From the NCBI GenBank assembly GCA_023268715.1, contig JALRLV010000008.1, positions 1 to 64,000 of the forward strand: DNA of 64,000 nucleotides. Direction: 5' to 3'. Below are positions 43,099-51,616 of the stretch, one piece after another. The notes beneath the pieces are model-generated. The model saw only the letters and a program-made list of their open reading frames with translations. It did no database searches and was not told where the DNA came from. The DNA comes from Candidatus Thalassarchaeaceae archaeon. Its GTDB lineage: Archaea > Thermoplasmatota > Poseidoniia > Poseidoniales > Thalassarchaeaceae. Both the position numbers and the translations under genes were made by a program. How positions within the stretch are numbered: the first letter of the stretch is position 1; every line of letters starts with the position of its first letter.

Positions 43099-43441
43099 TT
43101 TCTTCACCAGCTAGTTTACGCTCATAATCCAAAGCAGCCTGTTGTGCGATTACCGTCATATCCGTCGCAGTAGCGCCTTCCATTCCGCGTCGAATTACTC
43201 TTGTGTTAGCATCTGTTGCACGAGTAAAAGGCTCCCAAACTCCTCCAGAGAATTTATGCCCACACTTCTTGCACTCCCAGATTCCCGCGACTTGGCGGGT
43301 GACCTTTTGATAATGACAAACTGGACAGGTGTAATTTCGCGACTTTTTCTTGAGTGATGCGCCCGCTCTCCTACGAACACTTACACCGTATCTCGATCCA
43401 TACTTCGCGGTAGCACCGGCCTTCTGTGTTCTCTTTGCCAT
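43076..43441 (-). CDS. rpl37ae: Ribosomal protein L37Ae (eL43)
   Basis: Archaeal/eukaryotic large-subunit protein with a C4 zinc finger. Seen are AKRTQKAGATAKYGSRYGVSVRRR at the start and CPVC-x14-CKKC (NYTCPVCHYQKVTRQVAGIWECKKCGHKFSGGVWEP). After about residue 85 there is a longer acidic tail than usual, ending VSDEEE. ATG 43441 (MAKRTQ) has a GGTGA site within the end of rrp42. It overlaps pcc1 by 23 bases. Confidence 0.94.
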   Translation of the reverse strand: MAKRTQKAGATAKYGSRYGVSVRRRAGASLKKKSRNYTCPVCHYQKVTRQVAGIWECKKCGHKFSGGVWEPFTRATDANTRVIRRGMEGATATDMTVIAQQAALDYERKLAGEESVSDEEE

Positions 43442-43442
43442 T

Positions 43443-44234
43443 TCACTCACCTTCCAATGCGTTGTTTACCAGATCTCTGAGTTCGGCGCACCTTGAACGA
43501 GCCTGTTCATTGATCTCGGCGAATTCGGCGGCCGTGAAGATTCCCTTTAGACCCTTCTGCAATGAATGAACATGATCATCATCACCTAGGGTGATGTGTA
43601 TTCTTTCATCACCGCCTAATTCTTCCCTCTTATCTGCATCGTAAACAAAGCGACCTCCTACCTTGTGATAGGAACACATTATCGGAGTCTTTGACACATC
43701 AAGCGGCATATCTTCTCCAACCTCAAATCTCTCTGCTGGAACCGTAGCACTTCTTAGTGCTGCAATTGCTGCTAATCCGAAGGCATCGAATAGGTTACCA
43801 TCGTCTGATACTGCAAACACGTCGAGAATCACCTGCCAGGCTTTCTCTCCCGGGATGATACACAAATCCTCTGTGTTTATACAACCAGATTCACGAATTC
43901 CTCTATCAACTACTCGACCTAATTCAATGGACTCGGCACTAGGTGGGCCCGCTTCCCAATTGCGTCCTGCAACCGGCCTTACTTCTGCACTACACATCAA
44001 ACCGCCTTCATTAGGTCGGTCTGGATATGGAGTCATAATCTGGAACTTTACCCCCGCCAGGACGATGGTATCCCCCATTCTGACTCTGGCCGATCCTTCT
44101 GCCCTAGGTAGGCAATTGATTTCCAGTTCCACATCGCGGCCTTGGAATTGTCCACGGCCGTCATGTCTCTTATCTTCACCTGCCAATTCTGCTAGATGAG
44201 CGCGAAGTAGATTAGGGACTAGTGGTATACTCAT
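43443..44234 (-). CDS. rrp42: Exosome subunit Rrp42
   Basis: Non-catalytic RNase PH-like subunit that alternates with Rrp41 in the archaeal exosome ring and contributes to RNA binding. The protein of 263 residues has DKRHDGRGQFQGRDVELEINCLPRAEGSARVRMGDTIVLAGVKFQI and SIELGRVVDRGIRESGCINTEDLCII, then GNLFDAFGLAAIAALRSATVP. The start ATG at 44234 overlaps the Rrp41 stop as TGATG, with GGAGGTGA six bases upstream inside rrp41. Confidence 0.96.
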   Translation of the reverse strand: MSIPLVPNLLRAHLAELAGEDKRHDGRGQFQGRDVELEINCLPRAEGSARVRMGDTIVLAGVKFQIMTPYPDRPNEGGLMCSAEVRPVAGRNWEAGPPSAESIELGRVVDRGIRESGCINTEDLCIIPGEKAWQVILDVFAVSDDGNLFDAFGLAAIAALRSATVPAERFEVGEDMPLDVSKTPIMCSYHKVGGRFVYDADKREELGGDERIHITLGDDDHVHSLQKGLKGIFTAAEFAEINEQARSRCAELRDLVNNALEGE

Positions 44235-44950
44235 CACTCATCACCTCCCTTCAGGGCGCGAACCATTTCTTTGTGAATCACTTGTGCTGCTTCCATATTG
44301 TAATCCCAAGCCTCTTGGAATTGCTCAGGAGATAGGTCTCCATCCATTTGTAGGAAAACTAGTTCTCCGGTATTTGGCAGAATACCCATTGGTAGATCTG
44401 CTTCACCGTAGTTATCTTCCTCCTTATTCAGATCACAAACTACGATGTCATGCACCTTACCACTTGCAACCGACACTACCATGTCTGTCATTGGTATACC
44501 AGCGTGAGCAAGAGCGACTGATGCTGCAGTGATTCCTGCACACCTTGTTCCTGCTTCGGCGCAAATAATTTCGATCTCTACCCGAATCTTACTTCGTGGG
44601 TATAATTCTGTTAGAACTACACTTTCCAGCGCTTCGGCCGTTACTTTGGAAATTTCTCTACTGCGTCGGTTGAACCCTGGACGGATCCTATCGGTTGTCG
44701 AGAATGGAGCCATATTGTATCTAACGTCCAACACGGCTCGATCTTGTCGCTGTATCTTCCTCGGGTGTGCCTCCATAGGCCCATAAACGGCTGCAATACA
44801 GTCATTTAGACCCCATCGGATTCTAGCAGAGCCATCAGCCACAGGAACTACTCCAGTTTCAATTGATACTGGCCTTACCTCATCTTTGGTTCGACCATCA
44901 AGTCGTATCCCGTTTTCATCAATACACTGTACATCTCCATAGCCACCCAT
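44234..44950 (-). CDS. rrp41: Exosome catalytic subunit Rrp41
   Basis: Phosphorolytic 3'-5' exoribonuclease of the archaeal exosome. The 238-residue protein shows the RNase PH pattern: GIRLDGRTKDEVRPVSIETGV, AAVYGPMEAHPRKIQRQDRAVLDVRYNMAPFS with the basic RNA-binding residues, GFNRRSREISKVTAEALESVV, AGTRCAGITAASVALAHAGIPM and DLNKEEDNYGEADLPMGILP with the catalytic acidic residue. The ATG overlaps the Rrp4 stop (TGATG), a GAGGTGA site lies before it. Confidence 0.97.
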   Translation of the reverse strand: MGGYGDVQCIDENGIRLDGRTKDEVRPVSIETGVVPVADGSARIRWGLNDCIAAVYGPMEAHPRKIQRQDRAVLDVRYNMAPFSTTDRIRPGFNRRSREISKVTAEALESVVLTELYPRSKIRVEIEIICAEAGTRCAGITAASVALAHAGIPMTDMVVSVASGKVHDIVVCDLNKEEDNYGEADLPMGILPNTGELVFLQMDGDLSPEQFQEAWDYNMEAAQVIHKEMVRALKGGDE

Positions 44951-45627
44951 CAGGCCTCACCTCCAAAATCATCTATTTTCGCTTCGGTTAACAAAGCGTT
45001 TAGCCTGTCTCTAGCGTTGATGATTCCATCAAGGTCACCATCCAACCAAACTCGGCCGTTATCGCCAGCGACTACTCTACACTCTGTATCTTCCTTGAGT
45101 TGTCTGAGGTTATTTCCACCTCTCCCAATAAGACGCCCTAGTAAATGAGGATCGATTTCCTCAATACTACCTGAACGAATTGCACGCAGACCCATTCCTT
45201 TCATCGTAACCACGCTAGAGTGATTTTCTTCTACCTCTTGAACTCGGCAAAGGATAGCATCCCCTATATCGAGGACCTTTCTGATTCCACCAAATTCTGC
45301 CTTAGATGGCCCAAGGCTCATCGGTAATATGGCATTGAATGGCCCACCTATGTCGACGAACCAGATATTGCTGGTACATCCCTCGATGTAGCCTATCACG
45401 AGGTCACTAGGCCGCGGCACGTACGCAGTGCGTCGCGGCTCGATCGAGACAGTACCGCCTCGATTGTTCATTCTTCCTTGCTTCAAAGCACGTAGCCGGC
45501 CGTTTATGGCAAGAACGCCATGTCCAGCTTCGTACTCCCCAGAATCGCCTAGGTCGTCCCCAGGGGCGACAAGCAGGGGTGCTTGTCGGGATCTGCGCGG
45601 TCCGTCCGCGCCATTGTCTCCACTCAT
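44950..45627 (-). CDS. rrp4: Exosome cap subunit Rrp4 (S1/KH)
   Basis: RNA-binding cap subunit that sits on the Rrp41-Rrp42 ring. From the ATG at 45627 (MSGDNGAD) the 225-residue protein has an N-terminal domain (APGDDLGDSGEYEAGHGVLAING), an S1 domain (PRPSDLVIGYIEGCTSNIWFVDIGGPFNAILP) and a KH domain with the GRLIGRGGNNLRQLKEDTEC loop. An 11-codon extension upstream is unlikely because a TATA-like box lies about 40 bases before the ATG. It starts a run of overlapping genes (rrp4-rrp41-rrp42-rpl37ae-pcc1). Confidence 0.95.
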   Translation of the reverse strand: MSGDNGADGPRRSRQAPLLVAPGDDLGDSGEYEAGHGVLAINGRLRALKQGRMNNRGGTVSIEPRRTAYVPRPSDLVIGYIEGCTSNIWFVDIGGPFNAILPMSLGPSKAEFGGIRKVLDIGDAILCRVQEVEENHSSVVTMKGMGLRAIRSGSIEEIDPHLLGRLIGRGGNNLRQLKEDTECRVVAGDNGRVWLDGDLDGIINARDRLNALLTEAKIDDFGGEA

Positions 45628-45663
45628 GTTATCGAGCCGCGCGACCGACCCACCCTTCATAAC

Positions 45664-45672
45664 CGTATATGC
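45664..45672 (-). promoter_or_regulatory. TATA-like box upstream of rrp4
   Basis: On the minus strand GCATATACG is centred about 40 bases upstream of the rrp4 ATG, so the exosome genes may have their own promoter in addition to read-through from SBDS. Confidence 0.4.
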
Positions 45673-45673
45673 T

Positions 45674-45688
45674 CACACCTACGGTGTG
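45674..45688. promoter_or_regulatory. Short palindrome next to the rrp4 TATA-like box
   Basis: CACACC-TAC-GGTGTG is a perfect 6-bp inverted repeat with a 3-base spacer, two bases upstream of the TATA-like box for rrp4. Its form and the TAC spacer match the palindrome before fusA. Confidence 0.4.
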
Positions 45689-45703
45689 TAGAAAGTTGAT
45701 TCC

Positions 45704-46393
45704 TCAATCTAATTCTTTCACATCTAATCCCGATGCACGTTTCGAGACACGGCTAATTAGGTCTGATTTCATTCCACCGGGGCATTCTACCACGCAAGCC
45801 CAAGAACCATCTGAAAGCCACTCTTCACGTTGAAGTGAATCTCTGAGCAATTGGTGCACTCCCCCGTAGTCTTTTCCTTGAATTCGAAATGCCAACCTTA
45901 CTGTAATGAATTGCAGAGGGATTAACGAGCGAATTGCATCTACTGCGTCTTGTACCTGACGTTCAACTGAAAGGAAAGGATCTACGCTAAATCTAGCTTC
46001 GGATAATGCGTTTTCAATCCTAGTAGGTGGATGAGGCCCACGGGTTTTCGGATCGGTAGCAGTAGTTGCTATAGCATTGATAATTTGTTTGCGTTTGTCC
46101 TCCACCATTTGCTTTCTTTGATTAGTAGTCAATTGTATGCTTCCTTCAACTAATATTTTCTTCACACAAGTGTGTAAATCCGTGCTACCAAAGATATTCT
46201 CCAAAGCATCAGACGTAGGCCTATCTCCTGCTTTTACATCTGACCATATTTCATCTGTAGCCAACATGTCCTCCATTTCCACGGAATTGTTGTCTTCTTT
46301 CCACTGAGAGACTAAATCGGGGTCGACGAGGATTTCATACCGATTCCCACCTTTTTCAAGGCGGGCAATCACTGCATCATCAAGACTGACCAT
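45704..46393 (-). CDS. sbds: SBDS/Sdo1 ribosome maturation protein
   Basis: Archaeal SBDS homologue, which in eukaryotes releases the anti-association factor eIF6 from new 60S subunits. The 229-residue protein has the N-terminal FYSH domain (AVIARLEKGGNRYEILVDPDLVSQWKE, LATDEIWSDVKAGDRP), the central helical domain with LTTNQRKQMVEDKRKQIINAIATTATDPKTRGPHPPTRIENAL, and the C-terminal ferredoxin-like domain ending with SDLISRVSKRASGLDVKELD. It lies between psmA and rrp4, as in the conserved archaeal superoperon. A GC-rich inverted repeat (46398-46410) lies right before its start. Confidence 0.96.
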   Translation of the reverse strand: MVSLDDAVIARLEKGGNRYEILVDPDLVSQWKEDNNSVEMEDMLATDEIWSDVKAGDRPTSDALENIFGSTDLHTCVKKILVEGSIQLTTNQRKQMVEDKRKQIINAIATTATDPKTRGPHPPTRIENALSEARFSVDPFLSVERQVQDAVDAIRSLIPLQFITVRLAFRIQGKDYGGVHQLLRDSLQREEWLSDGSWACVVECPGGMKSDLISRVSKRASGLDVKELD

Positions 46394-46444
46394 GAACGGC
46401 GAGCCTCGCCTAAGCCCTTAGAGCAATCGGGATTGTGTTCCCAA

Positions 46445-47155
46445 TCAACTTAGCTTACCAAGATGGGCTAATGTGTCTTCTTTGCTCATCTTTGTATATC
46501 CATTTCCATCTACGATTGCTATCTCTACTGCGTCGTGATTCAAATCTTCATCAATCGATTCCCTTAGGGCTTCAAGGCCCATCTTGATAGCAGCATTCTG
46601 AGTCATGTTTGCCTTCCAGTTAGCCTCGAAATGGTCGATTACGGTAGACCTTCCTCTACCAATTGCTCCGGCGTGATACGATTGGTATGCTCCAGACGGA
46701 TCAGTTTCAAACAGATGTACTCCGTCAGAGTCTACTCCAGCGATTAGTAGAGCGGTTCCAAATGGTCTGGCCCCACCGTATTGAGTAAATGATTGCATGT
46801 AATCACACATTTTCTTGACCAATGTAGTAACCGGAATTGCATCACCATATGTCATTCGATTTACCTGACATTGAACACGGGCCCGATCAACTAGCTGGCG
46901 GGCGTCTGCGACTAGTCCAGATGTTGTGAATCCTACGTGGTCATCGATTTGATACATTTTTTCTATAGAATCGATGATTACCAACTTGCTTGAGATTCTT
47001 TTATCGACAATTAAAACAACTCCATCTCGGAACTTTAGTCCGACTGTAGTTGTGCCTCTTTTGACAGATTCTCGAGCATACTCTACCTGATACAATCGTC
47101 CATCAGGAGAGAAGGTAGATACTCCATGGTCATATCCTCGTCCGCTCGGCTGCAT
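46445..47155 (-). CDS. psmA: Proteasome subunit alpha
   Basis: Outer-ring subunit of the 20S proteasome that forms the gate PAN docks on. The 236-residue protein has the alpha signature YDHGVSTFSPDGRLYQVEYARESVKRGTTTVGLKF, with the N-terminal helix intact and no catalytic Thr. Also seen are GLVADARQLVDRARVQCQ and RPFGTALLIAGVD. PAN at 10.3-11.5 kb ends in the matching HbYX motif. It is the first gene of the exosome superoperon; the beta subunit is elsewhere. Confidence 0.97.
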   Translation of the reverse strand: MQPSGRGYDHGVSTFSPDGRLYQVEYARESVKRGTTTVGLKFRDGVVLIVDKRISSKLVIIDSIEKMYQIDDHVGFTTSGLVADARQLVDRARVQCQVNRMTYGDAIPVTTLVKKMCDYMQSFTQYGGARPFGTALLIAGVDSDGVHLFETDPSGAYQSYHAGAIGRGRSTVIDHFEANWKANMTQNAAIKMGLEALRESIDEDLNHDAVEIAIVDGNGYTKMSKEDTLAHLGKLS

Positions 47156-47284
47156 GATTATCGGGTTGAGTCCTAAGCCGGTCTCTTATCAACCTTGACC
47201 GGTACGTCGTCTCATGATTGCTGAAAATCATGTAACATAAACAGACCAATTTTGTGATGGATGTATAGTCTATTTGATGGATAC

Positions 47285-48055
47285 ATGCGATATCCGAAGA
47301 ACGTGCGTGTAGCAGTTCTGTCCTCGGGGGGGAAGGATTCCACCTATGCATGCTGGTGGGCAATCATGCAAGGCTGGCAGGTCCAAGTTATGGTCACTGT
47401 TCACATAACTAGTGACGACTCAATGATGTTTCAATTACCAAATACCTCCCTCGCAGGTCTTCAAGCCCATTCGATTGGAACCTCATGGTTGCCCATTTTA
47501 TCGGATGGAACAGAAAACGACGAAATCCAAGACCTCGAAAATGGCATCAGAGGAACAACTAATGTCAACGCAGCATTTGACAAGGTAAAAAACGATACAG
47601 AATCAATAAATTTCCCTTCTGATTTAGTTCTTCAGACAGAAAATCTAGAAATTGATGCGTTAGTAGTCGGAGCATTACGTTCGGATTACCAAAAAACTCG
47701 TATTGAGCGTATGTGTGAAAAATTAGGATTGATCTCATACTGTCCTCTATGGCACCATAACCCTGAGGAACATATGAATTCACTAATTGAGCATGGATTT
47801 GATGTTAGATTAGTTTCAGTATCTACTGATGGCCTAGGTAGGGAATGGCTGGGAAAGAAAATCACCCAAGAATCACTAGAGGAACTAACTAGAATTTCCA
47901 ACAAATATAGGTTCAACTTAGACGGAGAGGGCGGAGAATTCGAGACAATCGTTGTTAACGCCCCGCATATGAACCAAGAAATCGAAGTTTCGGGTCATTC
48001 CAATTGGAAAGGAAATAGAGGCTCTTGGATTCTAGATTCAGCAGAATTATCATAA
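47285..48055 (+). CDS. dph6: Diphthine-ammonia ligase-like ATP pyrophosphatase (Dph6)
   Basis: Dph6 amidates diphthine on EF-2 to diphthamide using ATP and ammonia. From the ATG at 47285 (MRYPKNVRVAVLSSGGKDS) the 256-residue protein has the PP-loop SSGGKDSTYAC, VVGALRSDYQKTRIERMCEKLGLI, the CPLWHHNPEEHMNSLIEHGFDVRLVSVSTDGL block and GEGGEFETIVVNAP, all typical of the archaeal MJ0570-type enzymes. EF-2 in this window has the target histidine region. The gene is divergent from psmA and ends 79 bases before purB. Confidence 0.92.
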   Translation: MRYPKNVRVAVLSSGGKDSTYACWWAIMQGWQVQVMVTVHITSDDSMMFQLPNTSLAGLQAHSIGTSWLPILSDGTENDEIQDLENGIRGTTNVNAAFDKVKNDTESINFPSDLVLQTENLEIDALVVGALRSDYQKTRIERMCEKLGLISYCPLWHHNPEEHMNSLIEHGFDVRLVSVSTDGLGREWLGKKITQESLEELTRISNKYRFNLDGEGGEFETIVVNAPHMNQEIEVSGHSNWKGNRGSWILDSAELS

Positions 48056-48063
48056 TCGGATTA

Positions 48064-48070
48064 TTTTTTT
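48064..48070 (+). terminator. Probable T-run terminator after dph6
   Basis: An uninterrupted run of seven T, in TTATTTTTTTC, begins nine bases after the dph6 stop. Archaeal RNA polymerase commonly stops at such runs. Confidence 0.45.
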
Positions 48071-48134
48071 CATGACTTTTCTCATCCGCTAGTCTCAAGG
48101 GGGGTAGTCAAGTCGGCGGCACACGGGGAACGCT

Positions 48135-49481
48135 GTGTCAGTCTCACCGCTAGATTACCGATATGGACGACCTGAGGCTAAAGAAATCTGGTCGAGAGAA
48201 GGTCGACACAGCAGACAATTAGAGGTAGAAAGAGCCCTTGTATGGGCTCATTGCCAACTTGGACGAGTATCTGCCGAACACTACGATATGATTGCTGACA
48301 TCTCAGACCCAGGTATTGTGACCGCTGATAGGGTTGACGAAATCGAAGCCGAAACACGACATGATATCATGGCACTAACAAAGGCTATGGCAGAAAAGGC
48401 CGGAGAAGCAGCTTGGTGCATACATTTGGGTGCAACAAGCAATGATATTGTGGATTCGGCCGTAGCCCTACAAATTAGGGATTCTATCAAATTACAAAGA
48501 CAGAGTTTGAAGACTCTACTAGCTACTCTATGTGATTTAGCAGAAAGAGAAAGGGACACAGTCATGCTTGGTAGAACTCATGGACAAGCCGCTGTGCCGA
48601 TTACTTTCGGCCTTAAAATAGCAGTTTTTGTTGATGAGTTCAGAAGACATCTAGTAAGGTTAGATGAATTGGAATCGAGAGCGATAACCGGCAAATTCCT
48701 AGGAGCGGTCGGTACAGGAGCAGCGCAAGGTGAGAACGCAAAAGAATTGCAACAATTAATTCTTCAACACCTTGGATTAACCGTGCCAGTAGCGACAACA
48801 CAAGTAGTCGGGAGAGATCGATACATCGAGTGGGTTGGATGGATGGCTAATGTCGCGGCCTCAGTCGAAAAGCTCCTACAAGAAGTAAGGAATCTACAAC
48901 GATCAGAAATAGCCGAGGTCGGCGAGTGGTTTGACGTCGAAAAGCAAGTTGGTTCATCCACAATGGCGCACAAAAGGAATCCGATTACTGCTGAGAATGC
49001 TTCTGGTTTAGCACGTATCGTTCGAGCAATGATTATCCCTTCATATGAAAATGCTTTATTGTGGCACGAGAGGGATTTGGCTAATTCTTCGAGTGAGAGA
49101 TTCACCCTATCTCATGCAATGATCCTATTGGATGATATTCTCGCCAAATCCGACAGAGTCATGGGTAAATGCGTGGTTGATGCTGAAAGAATGTTAGCAA
49201 ACATAGAATCTCAAAATGGCCTTGTAATGGCTGAGAAGATAATGTTAGCATTGGTTGATGAAGGTATACACAGAGACCAAGCCCACGAAATTCTACGAGC
49301 AGCTTCAATGGTTGCTGTTGCCGAAAATCGCCATCTTCGGGAGATTTGTGGTGAAGATGAGTCCGTAACTAGCGCCTTTACCTCAAAAGAATTAGACCAA
49401 CTATTCGACCCTTCAAGTCACCTTGGAGTTAGTGGTGAAATTGTAGACGAAACAATTGCACTAGCAAGGGCGATGATTTAG
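48135..49481 (+). CDS. purB: Adenylosuccinate lyase
   Basis: Cleaves fumarate from SAICAR and adenylosuccinate in purine synthesis. The 448-residue protein has the superfamily signature GSSTMAHKRNPITAENASGLAR with the mobile catalytic Ser loop, TRHDIMALTKAMAEKAGE, HLGATSNDIVDSAVALQIRD and GRTHGQAAVPITFG with the conserved His. The start is GTG at 48135 (MSVSPLDYRYGRPE), giving the usual N-terminus. It is monocistronic or followed by the RecA-like gene 43 bases on. Confidence 0.96.
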   Translation: MSVSPLDYRYGRPEAKEIWSREGRHSRQLEVERALVWAHCQLGRVSAEHYDMIADISDPGIVTADRVDEIEAETRHDIMALTKAMAEKAGEAAWCIHLGATSNDIVDSAVALQIRDSIKLQRQSLKTLLATLCDLAERERDTVMLGRTHGQAAVPITFGLKIAVFVDEFRRHLVRLDELESRAITGKFLGAVGTGAAQGENAKELQQLILQHLGLTVPVATTQVVGRDRYIEWVGWMANVAASVEKLLQEVRNLQRSEIAEVGEWFDVEKQVGSSTMAHKRNPITAENASGLARIVRAMIIPSYENALLWHERDLANSSSERFTLSHAMILLDDILAKSDRVMGKCVVDAERMLANIESQNGLVMAEKIMLALVDEGIHRDQAHEILRAASMVAVAENRHLREICGEDESVTSAFTSKELDQLFDPSSHLGVSGEIVDETIALARAMI

Positions 49482-49524
49482 CAATAGTAATGCTAATTCA
49501 CCCTGAGTTTTTCAAATTAGAATA

Positions 49525-50094
49525 ATGCTCGACCTAGATTCCGGTCCGGTCCACGTTTCAGTGGAGGAGGGAATAGGAGGAACTAGCCTCTGTCTAAGCC
49601 TTTCAGTAGAGGTGTTACAGTCTAATTCTCGGGTAGTTTGGTTAGGTAGAAATTCGTTAGACCCGAAAAGGACTAAGGAGATTTTGAAAGGACTTAATGA
49701 GCCTTCATTAGAGAGATTTTTTGTCCTAGAGTTTGGCACAAATTTGCTTACTAGGGTCAATGCTTTGAGACCCCTAATCGATAGATTAGACGATACGGAT
49801 TTGATTGTCGTTGATGATTGGTGCCCATCTTCAGGCCGAGCACCCGCAGATGATCTACAGGCGATACGTAATTTACTTTCTAGAACCAAAAATACCAGGA
49901 TAATCTTGACGTCAAAGGCATATGAATCGCCATCGGGTGAGGGAGAAAAATGGAAAAGTCGGGGTTCTCAATTGTCCGAATTAAGGCAAGTGTGGTTATT
50001 GAGAGAAGAAGGCATCAGAAATTATCGAAAACTAGTTGATCAAGAGATAGAAACCAGATTGATATTGAAAGAATCTGGATTCACCATCGCTTAG
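49525..50094 (+). CDS. RecA/RadB-like protein with a degenerate P-loop
   Basis: A 189-residue protein whose layout resembles the small RecA-fold proteins (RadB or KaiC-like): a P-loop position VSVEEGIGGTSLCLSLSVEVL (11-31), a middle strand RVVWLGRN, and a Walker-B-like TDLIVVDDWCPSSG (91-104) followed by RTKNTRIILTSKAYE. The P-loop lacks the GKT/S (GIGGTS instead), so ATP binding is doubtful. Possibly a regulatory or structural relative of RadB; the identification is tentative. It is convergent with a small membrane-protein gene. Confidence 0.65.
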   Translation: MLDLDSGPVHVSVEEGIGGTSLCLSLSVEVLQSNSRVVWLGRNSLDPKRTKEILKGLNEPSLERFFVLEFGTNLLTRVNALRPLIDRLDDTDLIVVDDWCPSSGRAPADDLQAIRNLLSRTKNTRIILTSKAYESPSGEGEKWKSRGSQLSELRQVWLLREEGIRNYRKLVDQEIETRLILKESGFTIA

Positions 50095-50095
50095 T

Positions 50096-50320
50096 TCATT
50101 CTTCTGAGTCGAACTCTTTTGAAAGCAAACGGTCTAAATCTTCCAATGCTTCCTGGTCTGGATCCATCAATTTTTCAGGGTTCCTTGCCATTCCGCTGTA
50201 ATCTACTGAATCCTCAAGGGCACTTATACGCCGTTTCTGCCGTAATCCCAAGATATACCAAATTAACAATCCTGCGGAAATTGTCAATAGGACCTCTAGA
50301 ATGTTTTGAGTATTAGCCAT
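50096..50320 (-). CDS. Small single-pass membrane protein
   Basis: A 74-residue protein with one N-terminal hydrophobic segment (ILEVLLTISAGLLIWYILGL, residues 7-26) followed by a basic turn (RQKRR) and an acidic cytoplasmic tail (LEDLDRLLSKEFDSEE). Unknown function. It stands between TiaS and the RecA-like gene and shares the strand with TiaS downstream. Confidence 0.6.
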   Translation of the reverse strand: MANTQNILEVLLTISAGLLIWYILGLRQKRRISALEDSVDYSGMARNPEKLMDPDQEALEDLDRLLSKEFDSEE

Positions 50321-50338
50321 AAACACGCGAAGGAACTC

Positions 50339-51616
50339 TTAGCCTTGACTGTTCTGTGCTGTTGGTAAACCCCTTTGCAATGGTTTTGCTAAATGCCTTC
50401 TATTTGCTGGATTGGGTTCAACCCATCCTTGATATGGTGATTCAAATGAAACTAATTGACTGACCCAAGCCTTTGCCGATAATTTTCCACATTCTTTGCA
50501 TCGTAGGCCTTGGCCTACGCCGGCACTTCTCATAGCTTTACCACAACATTCCGGCCTCTTACCGATTCTAGGGCTGGTTGATTTCACTCTGAGCCTCTCT
50601 AAATGTACTTCACGGGAGGGCGAGATTAACCCCATCCATTCGATTATATCACCTGGGTACAATTGCCTTAGCAATGTATTGACTTTGCCACTTTCCGCGA
50701 ATGCAACTAGTGTATGTGATGCGGACCCAGTCCAAACTACGATTGAGGAATGTCCACCTTGAACCTCCAGTGGCTGGGTAGTAACAATTCCGGTTATAGA
50801 ACCAAGTAAATGGTCGTCTGATACTTGATTAGTTCTATGGATTGCCCAGGAATCAGATTTCTCGACGTCTGTTCTACATTGTAGGAATTCATGCGCAGAT
50901 TGTAATTCTTGAGTCGACTCGGCTCTAATTCCGTATAATACAGGACAATTAGTCCGTGGCATAATCAAACCTCTACCTGTAGTTGGGTCCCTATTTGCGA
51001 AAGTGGTTGGGAATTGGTTTGACATCGATACAATGGCTTCTATCGAGACATCCCTCTCTTTTCCAATCTTCTCAGTTTGTCTCCATGCGATTAATTCCCA
51101 AGTATTATTTTCAGATGGATTCCAAGCGATGGCAGCAGATGCCCCGACGATGCCATTCGGATTTTCTTGTATAGAGTAAATTTTACTGGATTGAGGTAAT
51201 TTAGCTAGAGCAGTTCCGAGGGAAACTTCTCCTCTGACCGCCTCCCAATACAATGATTCGGGAACTTCTTCAGTAGCGATTATGAGACAAGGGGAAGGAT
51301 TCTGGCCTGTATCAGGGTAACTTTCTAGGATCTCTCTATCCAAATCTTCCATGAATTCTTGGCAAATTGATTCAAGGTAAATCTGGTTAGTAATATCTGT
51401 CCGACAAATTGCAGAAAGTGCCGCATTCCCCCGGGTTCTCTTAGGGGCGAACGGCCAAAGTCGTACGAGTCTCCTTTCTAAAATCTCGAAATTATCAATC
51501 GATTCCATCAACCCGCTAAGTAAACGGTTGAAATGTTCGGTAGTGCAGGCATAATCGACATGGTCTGTGTCATCCAATCCTATTCGGATGACACTTTTCG
51601 CATGGATGTCGCTCAC
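50339..51616 (-). CDS. tiaS: TiaS, tRNA(Ile2) 2-agmatinylcytidine synthetase
   Basis: TiaS puts agmatine on C34 of tRNA(Ile) CAU so it reads AUA, an archaeal-only modification. The 425-residue protein has the typical start IRIGLDDTDHVDYACTTEHF, the phosphate-binding RTRGNAALSAI region, a central domain with SNQFPTTFANRDPTTGRGLIMPR, an OB fold and a C-terminal zinc ribbon (PECCGKAMRSAGVGQGLRCKECGK). The GTG start at 51616 overlaps the GmhB stop. It is read together with the two sugar-phosphate genes upstream. Confidence 0.92.
   Translation of the reverse strand: MSDIHAKSVIRIGLDDTDHVDYACTTEHFNRLLSGLMESIDNFEILERRLVRLWPFAPKRTRGNAALSAICRTDITNQIYLESICQEFMEDLDREILESYPDTGQNPSPCLIIATEEVPESLYWEAVRGEVSLGTALAKLPQSSKIYSIQENPNGIVGASAAIAWNPSENNTWELIAWRQTEKIGKERDVSIEAIVSMSNQFPTTFANRDPTTGRGLIMPRTNCPVLYGIRAESTQELQSAHEFLQCRTDVEKSDSWAIHRTNQVSDDHLLGSITGIVTTQPLEVQGGHSSIVVWTGSASHTLVAFAESGKVNTLLRQLYPGDIIEWMGLISPSREVHLERLRVKSTSPRIGKRPECCGKAMRSAGVGQGLRCKECGKLSAKAWVSQLVSFESPYQGWVEPNPANRRHLAKPLQRGLPTAQNSQG

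Noticed and set aside
43855-44199. 114-codon frame opposite Rrp42
   Set aside because: Shadow frame in a well-defined exosome gene.
46398-46410. GGCGAG-C-CTCGCC inverted repeat before SBDS as a terminator of psmA
   Set aside because: It lies within 5 bases of the SBDS start, has no T-run and only one base between arms, so a hairpin terminator is not convincing.
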